From: Gordoniibacillus chartarius
GTDB taxonomy: Bacteria; Bacillota; Bacilli; Paenibacillales; NBRC-103111
NCBI RefSeq assembly: GCF_042432825.1
Contig: NZ_JBHLWN010000070.1
Location: forward strand, 1 to 52,823
Direction: 5' to 3'
DNA: 52,823 nt
The first letter of the stretch is position 1; the number at the start of each line of letters is the position of its first letter. Under the pieces are notes generated by a model. The model was not told where the DNA came from, ran no database searches, and was given only the letters and a program-made list of their open reading frames with translations. Positions 32,255-41,312 of the stretch are shown here, piece after piece. The position numbers and the translations under genes were made by a program.

Positions 32255-35029
32255 ATGGATTATAGTAAAACGCTGAATTTGCTGCAAACCGATTTCCCGA
32301 TGCGCGGCAATCTGCCGCAGGCGGAGCCGAAAATGCAGCAGTGGTGGGACGAGATCGACGTGTACGCCAAAGTGCAGGAGAGCCGCCGCGGCCAACCGAA
32401 ATGGGTGCTTCACGACGGACCTCCGTATGCGAACGGCGACATTCATATCGGCCATGCCCTCAACAAGACGCTGAAGGATATTATCGTCCGCTTCAAGACG
32501 CTGCAGGGCTACGACGCCCCTTACGTACCGGGCTGGGATACGCACGGCCTGCCGATCGAGCAGGCGATCGCCAACGGCGGCAAGGTCGACCGGAAGAAAA
32601 TGAGCGTGCCTGAATTCCGCGAGTACTGCAAAGCGTATGCGCTGGAGTGGGTCGAGAAGCAGAAGGCGCAGTTCCGCCGGATGGGTATCCGCGGCGACTG
32701 GAACAACCCGTACATCACGCTTCAGCCGCAGTTCGAAGCGCAGCAAATCCGCCTGTTCGGCGGTATGGTGGAGAAGGGGTATATCTACAAGGGCTTGAAG
32801 CCGGTTTATTGGTCGCCGTCCTCGGAGAGCGCGCTCGCCGAAGCGGAGATCGAATACCGCGACAAGACGTCGCCTTCGATCTACGTCGCCTTCGACGTTC
32901 AGGACGGTAAGGGTAAGCTGCCGCAGGATGCGGCGATCGTCATCTGGACGACGACGCCTTGGACGCTTCCGGCGAATCTCGGCATCTCGGTGCATCCGGA
33001 GTTCGACTACGCCGTCGTTGAGACGGGCGGCCGGAAATATGTGCTCGCACAGGGACTGCTGGAAGCCGCGGCGAAGGAAATCGGCTGGACGGAATGGAAC
33101 GTCATATCCACAGTGAAGGGCAGCGAGCTGGAGCTCGTCACATGCAAGCATCCGTTCTACGACCGGACTTCGCTGGTTATGACGGGCGAGCATGTCACGC
33201 TGGAAGCCGGTACGGGCTGCGTCCATACGGCGCCTGGACACGGCGAGGACGACTTCGTCATCGGCCAGCGCTACAATATCGGCGTGCTCAATCCAGTCGA
33301 TGATCAAGGGCACTTCACGAAGGAAGCGCCGGGCTTCGAAGGCGTGTTCTATGAGAAAGGCAATCAGCTCGTCATCGCCAAGCTGGAGGAGAGCGGCCAT
33401 CTGCTCAAGCAGCTGCAAATCCAGCACCAATACCCGCATGATTGGCGGACGAAGAAGTCGGTTATTTTCCGGGCAACCGAGCAGTGGTTCGCTTCCGTCG
33501 ATAAGTTCCGGGAGGCCATGCTGGATGAGATCAAGCGGGTGGAGTGGACGCCGGAATGGGGCGAGGTTCGCCTGCACAATATGATCGCCGAACGCGGCGA
33601 CTGGTGTATTTCCCGTCAGCGGGTATGGGGCGTGCCGATTCCGATCGTGTACTGCCGCTCGTGTAACCATCCGCTTGTCAACAATGCAACGATCGAGCAC
33701 ATTGCCGGCATCTTCGAGAAGGAAGGCTCCAACGCCTGGTTCTTGAAATCCGACCAAGAGCTGCTGCCGGCTGGCACCACTTGTCCGGAGTGCGGCCACG
33801 GCGAGTTCCGCAAAGAAACGGACATTATGGACGTATGGTTCGATTCCGGTTCGTCGCATATGGGCGTGCTGGAAACGCGCGATGATCTGCAATGGCCGGC
33901 CGACTTGTATTTGGAAGGGTCCGACCAATACCGCGGCTGGTTTAACTCTTCACTCATCACCGGGGTTGCAGTTAAAGGCCAAGCGCCGTACAAAGCGGTG
34001 CTCAGCCACGGCTTTACTCTCGATGGCGAAGGACGCAAGATGTCGAAGTCGCTTGGCAATACGATCGATCCGCTGCAGGTCAGCCAAAAGCTGGGCGCCG
34101 ACATTCTCCGTCTATGGGTAGCTTCGTCCGACTATCAGTCCGACCAACGGATATCCGATGCGATTCTGAATCAAATTTCCGAGGTATACCGGAAAATCCG
34201 CAATACGCTGCGTTTCATGCTCGGCAATCTGGGCGGCTTCAACCCGCAAACCGATCGCGTCGCACCGCAGGCAATGAGCGAGCTGGACCGCTTCGCGCTG
34301 GCGCGGCTGCACCGGATGATCGAGCGGGTAACGAAGGCGTACGACAAGTACGAATTCCATCTGGTATATCAGTCGATTCATCACTTCTGTGCCGTTGAGA
34401 TGAGCTCGTTCTACCTGGATATCATTAAGGACCGATTGTATGCGAACGCCGTGAACGACCCGGCCCGCAAAGCGTCCCAAACCGTCATGTATGACGCTCT
34501 CGTGGCGATCACGACACTGATCTCGCCGATTCTGCCGCATACGGCCGACGAAGTATGGAAGTTTATCCCGGGTACGGAGCTGTTCAGCGTACAGGTTGCG
34601 GAGCTGCCTCAAGTCGACAGCTCTCTGTTCGATGAAGCAATGGAGCGGAAGTGGGAGCAATTCCTGCACATTCGGGACGAAGTGCTGAAGGCGCTGGAGG
34701 AAGCGCGTCAGGCCAAGACGATCGGCAACTCGCTCGGCGCAAAGGTTGTGCTGTATCCGAACGAAGAGTCGGCGGAGCTCTTGGGCAAGTTCGAGCATCT
34801 CGATCAGCTGTTCATCGTATCGCAGGCCGAAATCGGCGGCGGCTACGATGCGGCACCGGACATGGCGCTCAAAGGCAAGCATACCGCGGTCGCCGTACTG
34901 ACGGCCGACGGCGAGAAGTGCGAGCGCTGCTGGATAGTGACGCCGGAAGTCGGGCAAAGTAAAGAACATCCTACGCTGTGCAAACGGTGCAATGACGTCG
35001 TTGAGACGCATTACGTGGGCCATCAATAA
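32255..35029 (+). CDS. ileS: Isoleucyl-tRNA synthetase
   Basis: Class I synthetase that charges tRNA-Ile and edits Val-tRNA-Ile. The 924-aa product has HIGH (residues 64-67), the CP1 editing insertion (TWDTH-type region, GTGCVHTAPGHGEDDF), KMSKS (595-599), an anticodon-binding domain and a C-terminal zinc finger (CERCW...CKRC). This bacterial-type enzyme resembles B. subtilis IleS in length. The ATG at 32255 has GGAAAGGGG upstream; in-frame extension into the T-box is rejected. Confidence 0.98.
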   Translation: MDYSKTLNLLQTDFPMRGNLPQAEPKMQQWWDEIDVYAKVQESRRGQPKWVLHDGPPYANGDIHIGHALNKTLKDIIVRFKTLQGYDAPYVPGWDTHGLPIEQAIANGGKVDRKKMSVPEFREYCKAYALEWVEKQKAQFRRMGIRGDWNNPYITLQPQFEAQQIRLFGGMVEKGYIYKGLKPVYWSPSSESALAEAEIEYRDKTSPSIYVAFDVQDGKGKLPQDAAIVIWTTTPWTLPANLGISVHPEFDYAVVETGGRKYVLAQGLLEAAAKEIGWTEWNVISTVKGSELELVTCKHPFYDRTSLVMTGEHVTLEAGTGCVHTAPGHGEDDFVIGQRYNIGVLNPVDDQGHFTKEAPGFEGVFYEKGNQLVIAKLEESGHLLKQLQIQHQYPHDWRTKKSVIFRATEQWFASVDKFREAMLDEIKRVEWTPEWGEVRLHNMIAERGDWCISRQRVWGVPIPIVYCRSCNHPLVNNATIEHIAGIFEKEGSNAWFLKSDQELLPAGTTCPECGHGEFRKETDIMDVWFDSGSSHMGVLETRDDLQWPADLYLEGSDQYRGWFNSSLITGVAVKGQAPYKAVLSHGFTLDGEGRKMSKSLGNTIDPLQVSQKLGADILRLWVASSDYQSDQRISDAILNQISEVYRKIRNTLRFMLGNLGGFNPQTDRVAPQAMSELDRFALARLHRMIERVTKAYDKYEFHLVYQSIHHFCAVEMSSFYLDIIKDRLYANAVNDPARKASQTVMYDALVAITTLISPILPHTADEVWKFIPGTELFSVQVAELPQVDSSLFDEAMERKWEQFLHIRDEVLKALEEARQAKTIGNSLGAKVVLYPNEESAELLGKFEHLDQLFIVSQAEIGGGYDAAPDMALKGKHTAVAVLTADGEKCERCWIVTPEVGQSKEHPTLCKRCNDVVETHYVGHQ

Positions 35030-35125
35030 CTGACCTTCCTGCGGCGTGCCGGGATTGGCGGCCATATCCGGCCTTACAGCTCCCGGCCGGCCGGCGAGGG
35101 TTCGGCTTGGAGGCAGGTGCATCCT

Positions 35126-35464
35126 ATGGCAGACAGCATTGAGACAGGCGCAGTCAGCGAGCAGCGCAAGCTGATCGTCTCGCTGCGCGAGCGTATCGAC
35201 GAAATTGCATGGACGATGGAAAAATCGCAAATCGCCGATTATGTACAGCTGATGCATAAGCCTTGGCGGCTGGCGATGCTGAATTTGGTGTCCGGCATTT
35301 CGCGGGGGGTGGGCATTGCGATCGGCTTTACGATTTTCACATCAACGATCGTTTATGTATTGCAGGCGCTCGGTGCGCTCAACCTGCCGATTATCGGCGA
35401 CTACATCGCCAATTTGATCGAGCATGTGCAGCAGCATCTGGAACGGGAAGGTTACACGTATTAG
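35126..35464 (+). CDS. DUF5665-type small membrane protein
   Basis: A 112-aa protein of unknown function. A charged, helical N-half (about 10-45) includes IADYVQLMHKPWRL. One hydrophobic hairpin follows (MLNLVSGISRGVGIAIGFTI and FTSTIVYVLQALGAL), then an amphipathic tail. Similar proteins sit next to ileS or lspA in related bacilli. The ATG at 35126 has GGAGGCAGG upstream. It lies 96 nt after ileS with no terminator seen between, so cotranscription is likely. Confidence 0.8.
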   Translation: MADSIETGAVSEQRKLIVSLRERIDEIAWTMEKSQIADYVQLMHKPWRLAMLNLVSGISRGVGIAIGFTIFTSTIVYVLQALGALNLPIIGDYIANLIEHVQQHLEREGYTY

Positions 35465-35478
35465 CTTGGAAACATCAA

Positions 35479-35504
35479 GGAGCCCGTGTCGTGCGGGCTC
35501 CCTT
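35479..35504 (+). terminator. Terminator between DUF5665 gene and yteA
   Basis: GGAGCCCG-TGTCGTG-CGGGCTCC forms an 8-bp perfect stem followed by CTTT. It lies between converging genes and probably serves the plus strand; the minus-strand tail is poor in T. Confidence 0.7.
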
Positions 35505-35510
35505 TCCATG

Positions 35511-36242
35511 CTACTCCTCGTAACGGTCGGGCTCAAGTAAGCCCTCGCCTTCGCCGCTGTTCAAATAGTCGCGGTACTGCTTGCTGCGAATAACCGTAAC
35601 CTGTTGACCGTACAGATCGGTTGCGACAAAGCTTTCGTACGCTTCGACGAAGCCCTCGTGTTCATCGGCTTCGATGAAGATATTATTGTAATCGTCGGCG
35701 TTCGGATTTTCCGACATGGCCGGAGAATCCGAGTTGCCCCAGCTTTCGACGATTTGCCATGCGTCCTCGCCGTCAAACTGGTTTTGCGAAGAATCCAGCT
35801 CATCCAGGCTTGTCCGGCCGAATGGCGGCTGCAGCAGCTCTTCCTCGATCGGACGCCGGTCGGATTCCTTCGGGTCCGGGACGTGGGCTACGCAGTATTC
35901 CGTCGTAGGAATCGTTTCAAGACGCTCGTAATCGATTGGCGCGCCGCAAGTTTTGCATATGCCGTAGGTATGATTTTCGATATTTCGCAAGGCTCTGTTT
36001 ACTTGCTCCAGCTCATGCTCGGTATGCTCGGTTAAGGCCAAATCTTTGGCCCGCTCGAACGTTTCCGAGCCGATATCGGCCGGGTGATTGTCATACATGG
36101 ACAGCTCCGTCAGACTTTCCAGCTGAGAGTGTCCGGCCAATTGATAATGCTCGTTATCGTGGAGCCGCCGCTCAAGGCTGACTTTCTCCTCTAGCAGCTT
36201 CAGCCGGAGTGCGTCCATTTGTTGTTTCGTCAGTTCGTCCAT
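35511..36242 (-). CDS. yteA: YteA-type TraR/DksA zinc-finger sporulation-associated protein
   Basis: A 243-aa DksA/TraR-family protein of the YteA group common in spore formers; the target is unknown. A coiled-coil N-half (about 1-90, MDELTKQQMDALRLKLLEEK) precedes a zinc-finger region with CKTC and a later CVAH. The fourth metal ligand is thus His rather than the usual Cys, if metal is bound at all. An acidic tail of about 90 residues follows. AAAGGAG precedes the ATG on the minus strand. It diverges from lspA. Confidence 0.85.
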   Translation of the reverse strand: MDELTKQQMDALRLKLLEEKVSLERRLHDNEHYQLAGHSQLESLTELSMYDNHPADIGSETFERAKDLALTEHTEHELEQVNRALRNIENHTYGICKTCGAPIDYERLETIPTTEYCVAHVPDPKESDRRPIEEELLQPPFGRTSLDELDSSQNQFDGEDAWQIVESWGNSDSPAMSENPNADDYNNIFIEADEHEGFVEAYESFVATDLYGQQVTVIRSKQYRDYLNSGEGEGLLEPDRYEE

Positions 36243-36334
36243 TCGCAGTAAGCTCCTTTCATGGGACTGCTGTGCCGTTAGTGTTGGCGTTCGTGCTTCG
36301 TTTTAACGAGGAAATTGCAGGAGGGGGAGACGGC

Positions 36335-36862
36335 GTGAAGTATTATTTGTACGCAATCGTTATCATTCTTGTGGATCAGGCGACAAAATGGCTCATCAAA
36401 ACGAATATGACGCTCGGTGAAGCGCATTCGGTAATCGGAAATTTCTTTCTGCTGACGTCGCATCGCAACAAGGGGGCCGCGTTCTCGATTTTGCAGGGGC
36501 AGCGGTGGCTCTTCCTCGTCATTACCATCGCTGTGGTCATCGGCATTATATGGTACCTGCAACGGATGAGGCAGGAGCGCAGGCTCTTGCTCTGCTTCGC
36601 TCTGAGCTTGCTGCTCGGCGGTGCGGTCGGCAACTTCATCGATCGCGCATTGTATGGAGAAGTCGTCGATTTCCTGCAGTTTAATTTTGAATTTGACTGG
36701 TTCGGGAAGCATATTTACTACACGTACCCGATCTTTAATATCGCCGATGCGGCGATTGTGATCGGTGTCGCTTTGATTTTCCTGGAAGCGATACTGGGGG
36801 CCCGGCGGGACAATAAGCAAAGAATGGCGGCGACGCAGGAACATGAACAAGAACAAGGCTGA
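36335..36862 (+). CDS. lspA: LspA, lipoprotein signal peptidase
   Basis: Membrane aspartic protease that cuts signal peptides before the lipidated Cys of prolipoproteins; the DUF4349 lipoprotein in this window would be a substrate. The 175-aa product has four helices and the catalytic aspartates in GNFIDR and FNIADA, with VDQATK and NKGAAF upstream. The GTG at 36335 follows GGAGGGGGAG. It overlaps the next gene by 20 nt. Confidence 0.96.
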   Translation: MKYYLYAIVIILVDQATKWLIKTNMTLGEAHSVIGNFFLLTSHRNKGAAFSILQGQRWLFLVITIAVVIGIIWYLQRMRQERRLLLCFALSLLLGGAVGNFIDRALYGEVVDFLQFNFEFDWFGKHIYYTYPIFNIADAAIVIGVALIFLEAILGARRDNKQRMAATQEHEQEQG

Positions 36863-37814
36863 CGCTGAGATAGAGGACATCGCCGCGGAGCTGGAGCTGC
36901 AGGATGTGCTGGAATGGACCGTCGACGAAGCCTCGGCGGGCGAGCGGATCGACAAATACGTGACGGAATCGCTGGACACGGAGACATCGCGGTCTCAGGT
37001 GCAGCTGTGGATTCAAAGCGGGCATGTAACGGTGAACGGCGGGACGATAAAGCCGAATTATAAGCTGGGCGCGGGAGACCGTGTTGTGGTGACGGTACCG
37101 GAGCCTGCCGGCGTCGACATCGACCCGGAGCCGATTCCGCTCGACATCGTATATGAAGATCCGGACGTTATCGTGATCAACAAGCAGCGGGGGCTTGTCG
37201 TACATCCGGCGCCGGGCCATACGTCGGGAACGCTCGTCAACGCGCTGATGTATCACTGCCGCGATCTGTCGGGCATTAACGGCGAGCTGCGGCCCGGGAT
37301 CGTTCATCGAATCGATAAGGATACGACCGGTTTGCTGATGGCGGCCAAGAACGATCAGGCGCATGCCAGTCTCGCGGCGCAGCTGAAGGCTCATTCCGTC
37401 CATCGAAAATATATCGCGCTCGTCCACGGCGTTCTGTCGCATGACCAAGGGACGATCGACGCGCCGATCGGACGGGATTCGTACGACCGGAAAATGTTTA
37501 CCGTGACGGATAAAAACAGCAAGGAAGCCGTGACGCATTTTCACGTAATGGAGCGGTTTGCCGATTATACGCTGGTGGAGCTTAAGCTGGAAACCGGGCG
37601 TACGCATCAAATTCGCGTCCATATGAAGTTTATCGGCCATCCGCTGGTAGGCGATCCGATGTACGGCCGCAGCAAAGGGCTGAAGATGGACGGGCAGGCG
37701 CTGCATGCGGCGAAGCTCGGCTTCGAGCACCCGCGGACGAAGGAGCTGCTTATGTTCGAAGCGCCGCTGCCGGCGGATATGGAGCATTTGCTGCATATTT
37801 TGCGGACTTCGTAA
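36843..37814 (+). CDS. RluD-family 23S rRNA pseudouridine synthase
   Basis: Isomerises uridines in RNA, probably in 23S rRNA. The 323-aa product has an N-terminal S4 domain (about 38-85, ERIDKYVTESLDTETSRSQV) and the catalytic motif HRIDKDTTGLL with the nucleophilic Asp, followed by GRTHQIRVHM. Its start lies within the end of lspA, so the two are translationally linked as in other bacilli (lspA-ylyB). The exact uridine cannot be assigned, since RluA/C/D paralogues share these motifs. Confidence 0.92.
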   Translation: MNKNKADAEIEDIAAELELQDVLEWTVDEASAGERIDKYVTESLDTETSRSQVQLWIQSGHVTVNGGTIKPNYKLGAGDRVVVTVPEPAGVDIDPEPIPLDIVYEDPDVIVINKQRGLVVHPAPGHTSGTLVNALMYHCRDLSGINGELRPGIVHRIDKDTTGLLMAAKNDQAHASLAAQLKAHSVHRKYIALVHGVLSHDQGTIDAPIGRDSYDRKMFTVTDKNSKEAVTHFHVMERFADYTLVELKLETGRTHQIRVHMKFIGHPLVGDPMYGRSKGLKMDGQALHAAKLGFEHPRTKELLMFEAPLPADMEHLLHILRTS

Positions 37815-37866
37815 GGAGCCGCGTTTGGTTGGATTGGGTTACTTGGGGAGAGAGGAGCAGTCGGCT

Positions 37867-39024
37867 ATGGAGCATTTGATCAATCCCGCGGTGAAAGAGA
37901 TTCAAATATCGGGCATCCGCAAAATATCGAACCGGGTCGCCGAAATCCCGGGGGCGCTGACGCTGACGATCGGGCAGCCGGATTTTCCGACGCCGGCTCA
38001 CATCGTTGAAGCGGGAAAACGGGCACTGGAGCAGCAGAAGACGGTCTATACGCCGAATCCCGGCATTTTGGAGCTTCGTCAGGCTGCAGCGGCGTTCGTC
38101 GGCTCGAAGTACGGATTAACGTATCGAGGCGCGGATGAAGTGATTGTGACCGTTGGTGCCAGCGAGGCCGTGGACATTGTGCTGCGGACGATCGTGACGC
38201 CGGGGGCGGAAGTGATTTTGCCGGCGCCTGTATATCCGGGGTATGAGCCGTTGATCCGGCTCGCCGGAGGAGTTCCGGTGTACGTCGATACGCGGAAGAA
38301 CGGCTTTAAGCTGACAGCCGAGCTGCTCGAGCCGCATTTGACGGAGCGGACGCGCTGCGTGATCCTGTGTTACCCTTCGAACCCGACGGGGCAGGTGCTC
38401 AGCGAGGCGGAGCTGAACGATTTGGCTGCATTGCTGGAGCAGCGCGAAGTGTTCGTGTTGTCTGACGAAATTTACAGCGAGCTTGTGTACGGGGAGCCGC
38501 ATCGCTCCATTGCCGCGATTGGCGGAATGCGGGAGAAGACGATCGTCATTAACGGGTTGTCGAAGTCGCATGCGATGACCGGCTGGCGCATCGGCTTCAC
38601 GTTCGCGCCGGCTGCATTGACTCAGCATTTGGTGAAGGTGCATCAGTACAACGTCACTTGCGCGAGCTCGGTGAGCCAGTATGCCGCTTTGGAAGCTTTG
38701 ACGCACGGGGCGGACGATGCGCTGCCGATGCGGGAAGCTTATGTACGGCGGCGGGATTACGTGCTGGACCGGCTTAGCCGAATGGGCCTCGCGGCCGAGA
38801 AGCCGAGCGGGGCGTTCTACGTGTTCCCGTCCATTGAACGGTTCGGGCTGCGCTCGGAGGAGTTTGCGTACAGGCTGCTCGAGGAAGAGAAGGTGGCCGT
38901 CGTGCCTGGTGACGCGTTCACATCATATGGCGAAGGGTACGTGCGGCTGTCGTACGCATATGCGGACGATGTGCTGGAGCAGGCGCTGGACCGGGTGGAG
39001 CGGTTTGTGAAGAAGCTGGGGTAA
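37867..39024 (+). CDS. patA: PatA, N-acetyl-L,L-diaminopimelate aminotransferase
   Basis: PLP aminotransferase of fold type I. The N-terminus MEHLINPAVKEIQISGIRK and the whole sequence strongly resemble B. subtilis PatA, which makes N-acetyl-LL-DAP in the acetylase branch of lysine synthesis. The 385-aa product has YPSNPTG, SDEIYSELVY and the PLP-binding Lys233 in GLSKSHAMTGWRIG. The ATG at 37867 follows GAGAGGAG. It converges on dapL, whose product uses the PatA product, which supports the assignment. Confidence 0.9.
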   Translation: MEHLINPAVKEIQISGIRKISNRVAEIPGALTLTIGQPDFPTPAHIVEAGKRALEQQKTVYTPNPGILELRQAAAAFVGSKYGLTYRGADEVIVTVGASEAVDIVLRTIVTPGAEVILPAPVYPGYEPLIRLAGGVPVYVDTRKNGFKLTAELLEPHLTERTRCVILCYPSNPTGQVLSEAELNDLAALLEQREVFVLSDEIYSELVYGEPHRSIAAIGGMREKTIVINGLSKSHAMTGWRIGFTFAPAALTQHLVKVHQYNVTCASSVSQYAALEALTHGADDALPMREAYVRRRDYVLDRLSRMGLAAEKPSGAFYVFPSIERFGLRSEEFAYRLLEEEKVAVVPGDAFTSYGEGYVRLSYAYADDVLEQALDRVERFVKKLG

Positions 39025-39128
39025 CGCAGAGGTTGGTATGGATGAGTTGTTGCCGAAATCGGATATGTTATTGTAAAATATAATGGGTTCGATGTCGAGG
39101 ACGTACTGACAATTCGTTAACTACATGC

Positions 39129-39178
39129 AAAAAGCACCTGGATGCGAGGATCTCCCTCGTATACCAGGTGCTTTCTTG
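39129..39178. terminator. Bidirectional terminator between patA and dapL
   Basis: AAAAAGCACCTGG and CCAGGTGCTTTCTT form a long stem with an inner CGAGG/CCTCG pairing. An A-run on the left and a T-rich run on the right let it work on both strands. Confidence 0.88.
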
Positions 39179-39212
39179 ATTTCATGCTGGCATTGCCGAT
39201 GCCGGTACAACG

Positions 39213-40352
39213 TCAGTTCCCCGACTTCCACCTCAAATAGCGGCTCACCGTTCGAATCGCAACATCAATTGCGCCCTCATTCGGCTCCAGCTTCGCATGG
39301 TGCAGGCCATACGGCGTATCGACGCCGAGCCAGAACATGAAGCCCGGAATCCGCTCAAGGAAATAGCCGAAATCTTCGCCGGTCATTGCAACCGGACATT
39401 CCACGAGCTCAACCCCCGTATACTCCTGATCGCCGCGCAGCCATTCCATAAACTCGGCGGTTAATGCAGGATCGTTGTACACCTGCTTGTAGTTCGAGCC
39501 GTAGTCGATGTGGGCTTGGCAATCGAATGACTGCTCGATGCCGCGAACGACGGCTTCAATCCGGCCTTTGACCAGCTCCATCGACTGCGCGGACAAGGTG
39601 CGGATCGTTCCTTCGAGACGCGCCTTCTCGGCGATGATGTTCTGCTTGGTGCCGCCCTCGATTTTGCCGATCGTGATGACCGCCGAATCGAGCGGATTGA
39701 CGTTCCGTGCGACAATCGTCTGCAGCTGGCCGACCATCTGCGCCGCTGCGACGATCATGTCGTTCGCGAGATGGGGGAAAGCGGCGTGGCCGCCGCGGCC
39801 GGTCAAGTCGATGAACAGCTCGGACGTGTTCGCGAACAAGATCTCCGGCTTCGTCGCAATCGTCCCAACCGGATATTCCGGAGCGATATGCAGCCCGGCA
39901 ATCTGATCCGGCATCCAATCCTGCAGCTCCTCGGCTCCAAGCATCGGCAGCGCCCCGCCCGGACCTTCCTCCGCCGGCTGAAAAAGGACGATCAGGTCGT
40001 CCTTCATCGGCGCAGACGCAAACTCGCTGACGATGCCCATCCCGATCGCCATATGAAGGTCGTGCCCGCACGCATGCATATAGCCGGGGTGAAGGGAAGG
40101 GAATGGCAGCGACGTCTGCTCGGGAATCGGCAATCCGTCCATGTCGGCGCGGTAGCCGAACCGCTTCGCCGGGTTTGTCCCTGCGATGCGGACGAGGATG
40201 CCGGTCCGCCACGTACGGATCGTGAGCCGTTCCTGCGGCAGCTTCGCCAGCTCGTCCAACAGCAGCTGCTGAGTCTTGAACTCTTCGAAGCCCGGCTCGG
40301 GAATTTGATGCAGCTTGCGGCGAAGCTCTACGAAAGGACTTAACGCGGTCAT
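39213..40352 (-). CDS. dapL: N-acetyldiaminopimelate deacetylase
   Basis: M20-family metallopeptidase that removes acetate from N-acetyl-LL-DAP. The 379-aa product has the metal-site motifs HACGHDLHMA, PAEEGPGGA and a C-terminal ...GEDFGYFLERIPG. Family neighbours include general aminoacylases, but the dapH gene 49 nt upstream on the same strand and patA opposite favour the DAP role. GGGAGGTG precedes the ATG by 6 nt. The symbol follows common Bacillus annotation; note that dapL also names an unrelated plant-type aminotransferase. Confidence 0.9.
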   Translation of the reverse strand: MTALSPFVELRRKLHQIPEPGFEEFKTQQLLLDELAKLPQERLTIRTWRTGILVRIAGTNPAKRFGYRADMDGLPIPEQTSLPFPSLHPGYMHACGHDLHMAIGMGIVSEFASAPMKDDLIVLFQPAEEGPGGALPMLGAEELQDWMPDQIAGLHIAPEYPVGTIATKPEILFANTSELFIDLTGRGGHAAFPHLANDMIVAAAQMVGQLQTIVARNVNPLDSAVITIGKIEGGTKQNIIAEKARLEGTIRTLSAQSMELVKGRIEAVVRGIEQSFDCQAHIDYGSNYKQVYNDPALTAEFMEWLRGDQEYTGVELVECPVAMTGEDFGYFLERIPGFMFWLGVDTPYGLHHAKLEPNEGAIDVAIRTVSRYLRWKSGN

Positions 40353-40401
40353 CCGCTACACCTCCCGATGCGCGAGCGGCATGCCGCCGCGCTTCGTCAT
40401 T

Positions 40402-41112
40402 TTACAGCTTACGCAGATCGGCGAGAATTTCCGTCTTGGACTTCGTCTTGTCGTCGACCTTCTTGATCACGCGTGCCGGTGCGCCGGCAACGACGGTGAA
40501 CGGCTCTACGTCCTGCGTAACGATGGCGCCGGCAGCGACAACCGAGCCTTGACCGATGCGCACGCCTTCGAGGATGACGGCATTAGCGCCGACCAGAACG
40601 TCGTCTTCAATAACGCAAGGCTGAGCTGAAGGCGGCTCGATAACGCCGGCAACGACGGCGCCTGCGCCGATGTGGCACATTTTACCGACTTGGGCACGTC
40701 CGCCGAGTACGGCGTTCATGTCGATCATCGTACCTTCGCCGACGGATGCGCCGATATTGATCAGTGCGCCCATCATAATGACGGCGTTGTCGCCGATATG
40801 TACTTTGTCGCGGATAATTGCGCCCGGCTCGATGCGTGCGTTGATATTCTTGAGGTCGAGCAGCGGAATCGCGGAGTTGCGGCGGTCATGCTCCACAACG
40901 TAATCTTCGATGTTGGCTTTGTTAGCGTCCAGGATCGCTTGGACTGCCGTCCACTCGCCGAACAGCACGCCGCTCTTGCCGGAGATGAACGATTGGATTT
41001 CGCTGCCGAAATCGATCGCTTCGAGGTTGCCCTTCACATATACTTTCACCGGTGTTTTCTTCTTGCTGTCTCTAATGAACTGGATAATTTCCATCGTGTT
41101 CATTTCGCTCAT
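40402..41112 (-). CDS. dapH: DapH, tetrahydrodipicolinate N-acetyltransferase
   Basis: Acetyl-CoA-dependent enzyme that opens the acetylated DAP branch. The 236-aa length matches B. subtilis DapH. It has an N-terminal helical domain (about 1-80), then a left-handed beta-helix of hexapeptide repeats (about 90-200; IGDNAVIMMGALINIGA, VGANAVILEGVRIG). The start at 41112 has AAGGAG 9 nt upstream; longer in-frame starts overlap this site or the promoter. Confidence 0.95.
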   Translation of the reverse strand: MSEMNTMEIIQFIRDSKKKTPVKVYVKGNLEAIDFGSEIQSFISGKSGVLFGEWTAVQAILDANKANIEDYVVEHDRRNSAIPLLDLKNINARIEPGAIIRDKVHIGDNAVIMMGALINIGASVGEGTMIDMNAVLGGRAQVGKMCHIGAGAVVAGVIEPPSAQPCVIEDDVLVGANAVILEGVRIGQGSVVAAGAIVTQDVEPFTVVAGAPARVIKKVDDKTKSKTEILADLRKL

Positions 41113-41149
41113 GGGTTCCATCTCCTTAAGTAGGGTAGTCAACTCTTCT

Positions 41150-41178
41150 ATATTACCAAAACTTACGCGGTTCGACAA
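41150..41178 (-). promoter_or_regulatory. Sigma-A promoter of dapH-dapL with overlapping 0A-box heptamer
   Basis: On the minus strand TTGTCG (41178-41173), a 17-nt spacer and TAATAT (41155-41150) form a good promoter. TGTCGAA (plus strand TTCGACA, 41171-41177) covers the -35, so Spo0A binding is conceivable. Confidence 0.65.
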
Positions 41179-41277
41179 AATGATTTAGCTGTCGTTCCGA
41201 GTGAAGGCCTCTGCGGCGGCAGGACATGACCCGTGCATATCGCACCTAGTTTATGAAAATTTCAGCGCATCTTCGTA

Positions 41278-41306
41278 TTGACAGGCTTTGTCGAAAGTGG
41301 CATAAT
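41278..41306 (+). promoter_or_regulatory. Sigma-A promoter of the pyr operon
   Basis: TTGACA (41278-41283), a 17-nt spacer and CATAAT (41301-41306) are near consensus. The spacer contains a perfect TGTCGAA (41289-41295), a 0A-box heptamer. Confidence 0.85.
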
Positions 41307-41312
41307 CACTGT

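Noticed and set aside
32150..33928. 592-codon open frame on the minus strand opposite ileS
   Set aside because: It lies wholly antisense to a certain gene, is rich in Arg/His/Leu as expected from reversed high-G+C codons, and has no ribosome site or recognisable domain.
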